From NCBI GenBank assembly GCA_964484395.1, contig CAZAFM010000043.1, positions 1 to 19,325 of the forward strand: a stretch of DNA of 19,325 bases, in the 5' to 3' direction. This stretch comes from CAZAFM01 sp964484395. Its GTDB lineage: Bacteria > Campylobacterota > Campylobacteria > Campylobacterales > CAZAFM01. Numbering within the stretch: the first letter of the stretch is position 1; each line of letters opens with the position of its first letter. Shown in pieces: positions 1 through 5,475 of the stretch. Under the pieces are notes generated by a model. That model was not told where the DNA came from and made no database searches. It saw only the letters and a program-made list of their open reading frames with translations. The position numbers and the translations under genes are program-made.

Positions 1-6
1 TGCAAA

Positions 7-218
7 ATGACTATGAGAATTGACATAAAAGATCAGTACATAGAACAGTTTGAAGCACTGTTAAAATCTTTACCAGAAGATGCCGTTGAGGTAAAAAGTC
101 TTTAGATGAAGAAATCAAAAAAAGATCACAAGAGTACAGAAGTGGCAAAATGAAAACTACGCTATTTATGGAAGGATTGGATGAGATAAGGGAGAGTCTA
201 GTATCGAGGCTTTCGTAG
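7..218 (+). pseudogene. Frameshifted RelB-type antitoxin remnant
   Basis: Reading from ATG 7 (or ATG 13) gives a RelB/ParD-like start, MRIDIKDQYIEQFEALLKSL, which hits a TAG at 103-105. The frame beginning at 102 then continues smoothly as LDEEIKKRSQEYRSGKMKT and on to a TAG at 216-218. One extra A in the A run at 92-97 would join both parts into a single antitoxin of about 70 residues ending in RESLVSRLS. I see this as a one-base loss in a homopolymer, which could be a real mutation or a sequencing error. The gene sits just before a RelE-type toxin remnant in the usual antitoxin-toxin order. The family call rests on general resemblance and on the neighbour. Confidence 0.55.
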
Positions 219-399
219 TAGAAAAATCTGACAGGTTTAAGAATGAACTTAAAATTATAGTTGAGTTTATCGCCAAAGAGATGAAGATGAAAATATAAGA
301 GAACTTATCTATAAAGGTTATACTATACCTTTTGAGATAGATAAACCACACAACAAAATCATTATACTTGGCATTTTCAATCAAAATCTATGGGACTGA
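185..399 (+). pseudogene. Broken RelE/ParE-type toxin remnant
   Basis: A toxin-like frame opens after a stop at 182-184, overlaps the end of the antitoxin, and has no usual start codon. It reads VVEKSDRFKNELKIIVEFIA from 215. Near 278 the sense moves to another frame, which reads DEDENIRELIYKGYTIPFEI and ends NQNLWD at TGA 397-399. RelE/ParE toxins of this type are normally 90-100 residues, and the middle part that joins these two blocks is missing here. So there is at least a frameshift plus an internal deletion. The C-terminal block is the typical end of Campylobacterota RelE-like toxins as I recall them. The toxin cannot be functional as it stands. Confidence 0.55.
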
Positions 400-500
400 T
401 ACGAAAAGAACAATATCTATGAGTTCCTGAAAATCACGCAGAGATGATAAAAAAGATAGTAGATAGATGTATACACCAAAAGGAAGTAAAAAATGAATAA
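390..500 (+). pseudogene. Broken small partner gene of the HTH protein
   Basis: From ATG 390 one frame reads MGLIRKEQYL, then TGA at 420-422, then VPENHAEMIKKIVDRCIHQK and on to TAA at 498-500. The stop would be a Trp codon if the third base were G. The last bases overlap the start of the next gene (493) by 8 bases, as in TA operons. An inner ATG at 444 could still make an 18-residue peptide. I do not recognise the family. A toxin remnant is possible from position alone. Confidence 0.3.
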
Positions 501-987
501 ATATGAATTTGAACTTATATTTAGACTACCGCTAAGCAGTGATGACCCAGATAGCTATGTAGACAAGCTCTATGAAGCAGGATGTGATGATGCTTTAGTG
601 AGTATAGGCAAAAAAGGAGTTATAGCTCTAAACTTTACAAGAGAGTCTATAGATGCAGATAAAGCTCTAACAAGTGCAATAAAAGATATTAAAAAAGCCA
701 TACCAAAAGCGGAGCTTATAGAAGCAAGTCCTGATTATGTTAGTATCACCGATATAGCAGAGATTTTGGGACACTCAAGACAAAACGCTAGAAAACTCCT
801 ACTATCAAACAGCGAAACTCCTTTGCCAGTACATACTGGAAACCCCTCCGTTTGGCACTTATCAGAAGTGCTTAAATGGATAGTAGAGAAAAAGAAAAAG
901 TACCCCATAACTGAAACACTACTAGAGCTATCAGAAACCACAAAGAGGGTAAATCTAGCAAGACAGCTAAAAAATAGTAGCTTCTAG
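493..987 (+). CDS. Helix-turn-helix DNA-binding protein, likely orphan antitoxin
   Basis: This 164-residue soluble protein has two visible parts. Residues 1-75 look like a small alpha/beta domain (MNKYEFELIFRLPLSSDDPD, then a strand-helix-strand pattern). Residues 83-104 form a MerR/excisionase-like helix-turn-helix, SITDIAEILGHSRQNARKLL, followed by a segment with PSVWHLSEVLKWI that resembles the wing of such proteins. Proteins of this build occur in Proteobacteria as DNA-binding proteins beside small toxins, but I cannot name the family. The upstream partner is broken by a stop codon, and the ATG sits inside the end of that remnant. It may therefore be an orphan regulator. No clear promoter is visible directly upstream. 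Coding status is secure; the antitoxin role is inference. Confidence 0.75.
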   Translation: MNKYEFELIFRLPLSSDDPDSYVDKLYEAGCDDALVSIGKKGVIALNFTRESIDADKALTSAIKDIKKAIPKAELIEASPDYVSITDIAEILGHSRQNARKLLLSNSETPLPVHTGNPSVWHLSEVLKWIVEKKKKYPITETLLELSETTKRVNLARQLKNSSF

Positions 988-1044
988 TGAAAGTGAAGAT
1001 TTTTTTGAGAAGATGTGGTTTTGAAACTATAGATGATTTTACTA

Positions 1045-1296
1045 TCAAATTTTGCTTTTAGGATAGTGCTCCCTTATCTTTCTGTCTTTGGTTATGAGAA
1101 CACTATCTTCTAACTCTTCATCACTACAGTTCTGAAAGTTAGCAGGGGTTAGACTCTCTAGGCGACTTTTCTTTCTTTCAGGTACAAGGTGGATGATTGT
1201 GCCATTTCTGTTGATGTCTATGTGTTCTTTTTCATTTATAACACTATCAAGCATTGAGAAAAGATTATTTCTAAACTCTGTAGGGGTCACAGTCAT
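1045..1296 (-). CDS. Phd/YefM-type antitoxin with a PIN-toxin-like C-terminus
   Basis: Residues 1 to about 50 (MTVTPTEFRNNLFSMLDSVI, then a strand ending in IIHLVPERKK) are a typical Phd/YefM fold, which binds operator DNA and neutralises a toxin. The last stretch, DSVLITKDRKIREHYPKSKI, looks instead like the end of a VapC-type PIN toxin, where a (L/I)(I/V)(T/S)xDxxI segment is followed by a short YP-containing tail. The simplest reading is a deletion that joined the antitoxin gene to the last codons of its toxin, removing the toxin core. No separate toxin follows: the next 57 bases lead into the convergent gene at 493-987. The ribosome site AAGGAG lies just upstream of ATG 1296. Two TGTACA boxes lie further upstream. 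The antitoxin call is firm, the fusion is inference. Confidence 0.7.
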   Translation of the reverse strand: MTVTPTEFRNNLFSMLDSVINEKEHIDINRNGTIIHLVPERKKSRLESLTPANFQNCSDEELEDSVLITKDRKIREHYPKSKI

Positions 1297-1311
1297 AATT
1301 TCTCCTTGATA

Positions 1312-1339
1312 TGTACATGATTATCGTCTGTATTGTACA
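1312..1339 (-). promoter_or_regulatory. Two TGTACA operator boxes of the YefM/Phd type
   Basis: TGTACA occurs at 1312-1317 and again at 1334-1339, 22 bases apart centre to centre, directly upstream of the antitoxin at 1045-1296. The first is part of the perfect palindrome ATGTACAT (1311-1318). A likely -10, GATAAT on the - strand (1320-1325), sits between them. In E. coli, YefM-YoeB represses its own promoter through repeats with a TGTACA core, as established in the literature. The boxes here fit the same autoregulation. Confidence 0.6.
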
Positions 1340-1512
1340 TATTTTTTAGGAATAAGACAAGTGCAGTGCAGTACAGTATGATAAGGAATACAAAAAATTT
1401 AACCCAACTTATAGTAAAGTCTATAGAAAAAATGGAGCAGATATGGCAAACTCTAGAGACTATGATAAAGCTCTTTCCTGACAACGAGAGAACAAGAAGA
1501 TATTTTAACTGT

Positions 1513-1541
1513 TTTACTTTTTTTAATAGTATAAGTATAAT
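1513..1541 (+). promoter_or_regulatory. Sigma-70-type promoter of the HicA remnant
   Basis: TTTACT at 1513-1518 is followed after exactly 17 bases by a perfect TATAAT at 1536-1541. About 14 bases further on comes a strong ribosome site, GGAGG (1555-1559). The promoter points at the HicA remnant and could now drive the serine hydrolase gene. Confidence 0.55.
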
Positions 1542-1565
1542 CATACACACTAATGGAGGTGAGTT

Positions 1566-1640
1566 ATAAGCTCAAAAGATGTTTTAAAGCTTTTAAAAAA
1601 AGATGGATGAGTGCGTGAGGGAGAAGCAAAAAATGAAAAA
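1566..1640 (+). pseudogene. HicA-type toxin remnant without a start codon
   Basis: Six bases after GGAGG (1555-1559) the frame reads ATA at 1566, where ATG would be expected, then SSKDVLKLLKKDG, then TGA at 1608-1610, then VREGE. HicA mRNA interferases start with an SxKDVxKLLxKDGW block followed by VRxxGSH, which this matches up to the glycine. The expected Trp codon reads TGA. The catalytic GSH segment and everything after it are missing. Both an ATG-to-ATA and a TGG-to-TGA change would explain the remains. The rest of the gene was lost when it met the hydrolase gene, which continues in the same frame. Confidence 0.5.
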
Positions 1641-1676
1641 AATAGAAAGATGACTAAAAAATATTTAGGAGACAAG

Positions 1677-2795
1677 TTGTATGTAAAAACATTGAGCTAT
1701 CTTTTAGCAGTTTTGGTTTTTCTAACTGGCTGTAGTCAAGGGGGTAGCTTATCTACTACGACTACGAGTAGTTCTACTTATGCATCTAGCCTATCATCTG
1801 TACTGCAAAAAACCTACAAAGAGTATGACTTATCGGGCGCTCTTCTGGCTATCAAGTTTAAAGATGGCTCTATTTTTATAGACTCTATAGGCTATGCGGA
1901 TAGACTAAAAAAGCTACCACTTAAGGCAACTCAACAGTTTCGCATCGGAAGTACAACAAAAACTATAACGGCTACAGCCATACTTTTACTCTATGAGCAA
2001 GGTTTTTTATCACTAGATGATAGTGTAATCTCACTACTCCCAGAGTTCAAAAACTCTCTTGATAGTAATATAACCGTAAGGATGCTTCTAAACCATACAA
2101 GTGGGATAGAGGACTACATAGGGTGTCCCTATAAAGACACCCTGCTATTCTATTTCCTAGCAGAGAACCCTAAGCTTCAGTGGGAACCAAAAGAACTAGT
2201 TGATATAGGTATAGCCTGTGATGATGGCGACTCGTCAAAAAACTCATTTCTATACTCAAACACAAACTATATTCTTCTAGGAATGATTATAGAGTCTATA
2301 TCTAAAAAAAGCTATGAAGAGTATACAGAAAATAACATTTTTAGCACTCTGAATCTAAAAAAAACATCTTTTCCAACAACTAATGGTTTTAGTAATGAAT
2401 TTGCTAGAGGTTATTATGAGAGATATAAGGATGGTGTATTATATGACTACACCATCCAAAGCCCTTCATCTACATGGGCAGCGGGCGGAGCTATTTCTAC
2501 GCCTTTAGAGCTTCTAGCTTGGGCAGAAGTTTTTGGAGAAGGTCATCTTTTAGATAAAACTACACAAAAAGAGCAATTAGAGTATGTTGATATGGGAGAG
2601 GGTGCAAAATATGGACTTGGTATGCTCATACAAGATGATGGTACTATAGGTCATAATGGAACTGTATTTGGGTATCAGACTCAGATGTTTTATAAAGATG
2701 GTATAAGTATAGTCATATACACAAACAGCTATTACCAATCAAAAGATAACCCAACATTTACCACCTATAAAGATGTAGCAAGCATCATTTTCTAA
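1677..2795 (+). CDS. Lipoprotein serine hydrolase, beta-lactamase class C/PBP-like
   Basis: I choose TTG 1677 as start because AGGAG (1667-1671) lies five bases before it. The protein then begins with a clean lipoprotein signal, MYVKTLSYLLAVLVFLTGC, with lipobox LTGC and Cys19. Starting at GTG 1611 would add 22 residues of HicA remnant. The mature part (372 residues in all) carries the three family motifs: SxxK as STTK (92-95, catalytic Ser92), YxN as YSN (193-195) and HxG as HNG (326-328). Such proteins act on D-Ala-D-Ala peptides, beta-lactams or esters; the substrate cannot be told from sequence. It is probably anchored to a membrane facing the periplasm. A Ser/Thr-rich linker at about 24-43 follows the lipid anchor. 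The next gene follows after 25 bases. Confidence 0.85.
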   Translation: MYVKTLSYLLAVLVFLTGCSQGGSLSTTTTSSSTYASSLSSVLQKTYKEYDLSGALLAIKFKDGSIFIDSIGYADRLKKLPLKATQQFRIGSTTKTITATAILLLYEQGFLSLDDSVISLLPEFKNSLDSNITVRMLLNHTSGIEDYIGCPYKDTLLFYFLAENPKLQWEPKELVDIGIACDDGDSSKNSFLYSNTNYILLGMIIESISKKSYEEYTENNIFSTLNLKKTSFPTTNGFSNEFARGYYERYKDGVLYDYTIQSPSSTWAAGGAISTPLELLAWAEVFGEGHLLDKTTQKEQLEYVDMGEGAKYGLGMLIQDDGTIGHNGTVFGYQTQMFYKDGISIVIYTNSYYQSKDNPTFTTYKDVASIIF

Positions 2796-2820
2796 AACTC
2801 ACTGATAAAGGAATTCATAA

Positions 2821-3462
2821 GTGGAAGCAATGTTTTCTAAAAGTTTGAAATTCCCCCTGCTCTTTTTAGAAGGGATGCTTTTTGTAGTTGTTCCTTTGTT
2901 GCTGTTTTTTAAGATTGTGGATGTTTTTGAGATATGGTTACTTCTTATTTCACTCATCTATCCTGTTTTGTTTCTATACTTTAAGAAGTTTGATTTTAGA
3001 GGACTACTCCAACTGCCTAGTACAAAGCAATTAAGGTGGGTTGTTTATAGGTTTGCTTTTTTTGGGTCGGCTTTGGCTTTGATGGTGGTTTTGTTTTTTA
3101 ATGATATGCTTTTCTCTTTTGTGCTTAATATGCCCTATATTTTTGCAGCGGTTATCTTGCTCTATCCCCTACTCTCAGTTGTGCCTCAGGAGATTATTTA
3201 TAGGGTGTTTTTCTTTGAGCGGTATGAGAGGTTTTTTGCCAAAAGTTACGCTTTTGTTATTATAAATATTTTCGTTTTTGCTTATATGCATATAGTTTTT
3301 GATAACATATATGCACCACTTCTATCAATCATTGGAGGAGCTATTTTTACGCTCAACTACTATAGGCATAGGAATTTTATCCTGCTTGTGTTTGAGCATA
3401 CACTTTACGGGTGGTTGATTTTTACGCTTGGGATTGGGAGATTTTTTTATATTGGAGGATAG
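2821..3462 (+). CDS. CPBP-family intramembrane metalloprotease-like protein
   Basis: This 213-residue membrane protein has about six hydrophobic segments. The CPBP (Abi/CAAX protease) motifs are recognisable: QEIIYR at 123-128, standing for EExxxR with Gln in place of the first Glu; FAYMH at 153-157 (FxxxH); and a third conserved His193 in FEHTLYGW. These residues bind metal and activate water in the family, which processes prenylated proteins or supports bacteriocin immunity. The lost first Glu may weaken activity. The start is GTG 2821, eight bases after AAGGA (2808-2812); ATG 2830 is too far from it. It ends three bases before thiD. Its function beside thiD is unknown. Confidence 0.75.
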   Translation: MEAMFSKSLKFPLLFLEGMLFVVVPLLLFFKIVDVFEIWLLLISLIYPVLFLYFKKFDFRGLLQLPSTKQLRWVVYRFAFFGSALALMVVLFFNDMLFSFVLNMPYIFAAVILLYPLLSVVPQEIIYRVFFFERYERFFAKSYAFVIINIFVFAYMHIVFDNIYAPLLSIIGGAIFTLNYYRHRNFILLVFEHTLYGWLIFTLGIGRFFYIGG

Positions 3463-3465
3463 TTT

Positions 3466-4251
3466 ATGAAGACAGTTTTGAGTATTGCAGGATCAGATAG
3501 TGGCGGTGGAGCTGGGATTCAGGCTGATTTGAAGACATTTGAGTATTTTGGAGTTTTTGGGACTACTGCTATTACTGCTTTGACGGCTCAAAACACTTGT
3601 GGAGTACAAGGAGTATATCCTGTTGAGCCTAGCTTTGTACAAAAACAGATAGAGTCAATACTAGATGACTTTGATATTAAGGCTATAAAAATCGGTATGC
3701 TCTTTAGTGCTCAAATCATCAAAACAACAAGAGAAATATTAGAACAAGCCAACAACAAAATCCCAATAGTCCTAGATACAGTAGCTGTAACAAACACAGG
3801 AGATAGACTACTTGAAGATAGTGCGCTAGAAGAGCTAAAAGCCCTACTTCCACTAGCCACACTCATCACTCCAAACAGAAAAGAGCTTCAGCTACTACTA
3901 GATAAAGACTCCGCAGTTGATGCCAACTACATCTATACAAAGTGCTTTGATATTAGAAAAAAACTAGGTGTAGATGTACTAGCCAAAAACTTCAAAGAGA
4001 GTGGAAACTCAGCTGATTATCTACTTCAAAAAGAGGGACTAAAAAAATATGGCTCAAAGTTTATAGACTCTAAAAACACACATGGAACAGGATGTACATA
4101 CTCTTCTGCCATTGCTGCTAATCTAGCCTTAGGTCTAAGCCTAGATGAGTCAATAAAAAAGTCAAAACAGTACATAGAGAGTGCAATAGAGTATGCACCA
4201 AATATAGGAAAATGCGGTGGACCAATAAGGCATAATCTACTCAAAAAATGA
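3466..4251 (+). CDS. thiD: Hydroxymethylpyrimidine/phosphomethylpyrimidine kinase
   Basis: ThiD phosphorylates HMP and HMP-phosphate in the pyrimidine branch of thiamine synthesis, in the cytoplasm. The 261 residues match the family length. Diagnostic parts are AGSDSGGGAGIQADLKTF (8-25), ALTAQNTCGVQ (38-48), KIGML (75-79), LDTV with TGDRLL (103-116), LITPNRKE (133-140) and the anion-hole motif NTHGTGC (204-210) with catalytic Cys210. The ribosome site GGAGGA lies six bases before the ATG. One odd point: where most ThiD proteins have KGGH, this one reads KNFKESGN (174-181). The stop TGA overlaps the ATG of the next gene, so the two are translated together. Confidence 0.92.
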   Translation: MKTVLSIAGSDSGGGAGIQADLKTFEYFGVFGTTAITALTAQNTCGVQGVYPVEPSFVQKQIESILDDFDIKAIKIGMLFSAQIIKTTREILEQANNKIPIVLDTVAVTNTGDRLLEDSALEELKALLPLATLITPNRKELQLLLDKDSAVDANYIYTKCFDIRKKLGVDVLAKNFKESGNSADYLLQKEGLKKYGSKFIDSKNTHGTGCTYSSAIAANLALGLSLDESIKKSKQYIESAIEYAPNIGKCGGPIRHNLLKK

Positions 4252-5039
4252 ACAAACTCAACAAAAAAATCACCCTTACCCTACTTCTTCTGCTAGCATC
4301 TGGCGTAATACTACTCTCTTCAATAGTTGAGCTAGGGTTTGAGAAGCTAGACTCCTCTATGGGGGAGGCTGTGGCTGTTTTTGCAACTGCAAAACTCCTA
4401 AACGGTATCATATCTATGATTCAAGGAAGTGGGATTGACTTTGGGGTAGTTCTCTCTTTAGGGCAGATACTTGATCCAATTAATGACTTAGTTGAGTTCT
4501 TCTCCAATGTGATGCTTCTTGCTATTATCTCTATAGGCAGACAGAAGATTTTGCTTCAAATAGTTGGATATGAGTTTACTATCTACACAATTGTAGCCAT
4601 CTTCTGCCTAAGTGCTGTGGTTTTATGGCAGAGCAATGAGAGATATGATGGAGTTAAGAGCTTCTTGCTAAAACTCTCTTTCACACTTTTTGCCTTATAT
4701 ATAGTTATTCCAGCCCTAAGTCTTACAAGTGTTCTTATAGAGAAGCATATATTAGCACAACATAGTAATCTAAACATAGAACAACTAAACAAAAAACTAA
4801 AAGCGGACGAGAGGAGCTGGCAAGAACTCAATCTAGATGAGAGCAAAAGGTCATGGTATGAGTTTGATATCAAAAAAAGCTATAATGAGTATAAGAACAA
4901 AATATCAAACTTATCTGAAGATACTAGTAGAAATATAGAGCAGATGATGATTGTATTTATATTTAAGACTATTATTTTTCCTTTAATATTTCTAGTTTTT
5001 ATCTATATTTTATACAAGAAAATAACCCAACTTGTATAA
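4248..5039 (+). CDS. Multi-spanning membrane protein of unknown function
   Basis: Its ATG overlaps the thiD stop by four bases, so translation is coupled. The 263 residues show an N-terminal hydrophobic segment (about 9-27), further membrane segments near 85-96, 108-126 and 140-165, a hydrophilic, probably helical domain at about 170-230 rich in Lys, Glu and Asn (with EQLNKKLKADERSWQELNLD), and a final hydrophobic segment at 233-258. I do not recognise the family. The long polar domain between the last two membrane segments is probably on one side of the membrane and could form a coiled coil. No enzyme motif is visible. Nothing links it to thiamine apart from position. Confidence 0.7.
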   Translation: MNKLNKKITLTLLLLLASGVILLSSIVELGFEKLDSSMGEAVAVFATAKLLNGIISMIQGSGIDFGVVLSLGQILDPINDLVEFFSNVMLLAIISIGRQKILLQIVGYEFTIYTIVAIFCLSAVVLWQSNERYDGVKSFLLKLSFTLFALYIVIPALSLTSVLIEKHILAQHSNLNIEQLNKKLKADERSWQELNLDESKRSWYEFDIKKSYNEYKNKISNLSEDTSRNIEQMMIVFIFKTIIFPLIFLVFIYILYKKITQLV

Positions 5040-5048
5040 TGAATACTA

Positions 5049-5054
5049 TATAAT
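5049..5054 (+). promoter_or_regulatory. Possible -10 box before the NifX-type gene
   Basis: A TATAAT lies 20 bases before the start at 5075, with ribosome site AAAAGGA (5060-5066) between. A second TATAAT is at 5035-5040. No good -35 is visible, which is common in this phylum. The distance is short but possible. Confidence 0.35.
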
Positions 5055-5074
5055 AAACCAAAAAGGATTTACAA

Positions 5075-5470
5075 ATGAGAATAGCAGTTCCGGTCAAAAA
5101 TGAGAGTTTTGATATTTTTACCAACACTGGACATACTCCATTTTTTGCTATATTTGATATAGCTGGTAGTGGAATGTTCAAGAGCACAAAGCTTGTAGAG
5201 CTAAGAGAAAACCCAAGAGTAAACCTAGATGCAGAACATGGATGCTCACATGAAGAGGAAGATCATGAGTGCGACCATGATGCAGAAGCACACAAAAAAG
5301 AGCACGAAATATTAGGCTCTCTTGTAAAAGATTGTGAAGTAGTTCTGGTTAAAAAAGCGTGCAAAAACAGTGTAGCTGTATTCAAGGATATAGGTATAGA
5401 TGTATGGAAAATACCACAAAACATAAATGAAGGAAAACAAGCAATCAGCTCTTATCTAGGCGCTAAATAG
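5075..5470 (+). CDS. NifX/NifB-C-type protein with His/Cys-rich insert
   Basis: The 131-residue protein has the fold of the dinitrogenase iron-molybdenum cofactor family (NifX, NafY, NifB C-terminus): MRIAVPVKNESFDIFTNTGH at the start, TPFFAIFDI, then after the insert a conserved strand-helix-strand with VKDCEVVLVKKACKN (84-98) and GIDVWKIP (107-114). Between residues 54 and 77 lies an acidic insert with His55, Cys57, His59, His64, Cys66, His68, His73 and His77, which could bind metal. Family members carry metal clusters or act as small metal-binding proteins. No nif genes are nearby, so a nitrogenase role is not supported. It lies five bases before the MscS gene. Confidence 0.8.
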   Translation: MRIAVPVKNESFDIFTNTGHTPFFAIFDIAGSGMFKSTKLVELRENPRVNLDAEHGCSHEEEDHECDHDAEAHKKEHEILGSLVKDCEVVLVKKACKNSVAVFKDIGIDVWKIPQNINEGKQAISSYLGAK

Positions 5471-5475
5471 ACAAT

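Noticed and set aside
1293..1550. 85-codon frame on the - strand overlapping the antitoxin promoter
   Set aside because: It overlaps the TGTACA operator and the HicA promoter, its composition is simply AT-rich hydrophobic, and no ribosome site fits.
1333..1569. 78-codon frame on the + strand, and a second frame (about 1356-1510) with a coding-like composition
   Set aside because: Neither has a ribosome site or a recognisable domain, the frames overlap each other, and the region contains the HicA promoter. A decayed fragment is possible, but I cannot support a gene.
420..1610. TGA at 420-422 and 1608-1610 where Trp might be expected, hinting at UGA recoding
   Set aside because: Both lie in already damaged remnants. 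thiD (4249-4251) and the receiver gene (14098-14100) end at TGA with properly overlapping next starts, and TGG is used for Trp throughout. The standard code fits.
5075..5470. Part of a nitrogen fixation cluster because of the NifX-type fold
   Set aside because: No nifHDKENB gene is in the window, and the family has many members outside nitrogen fixation.
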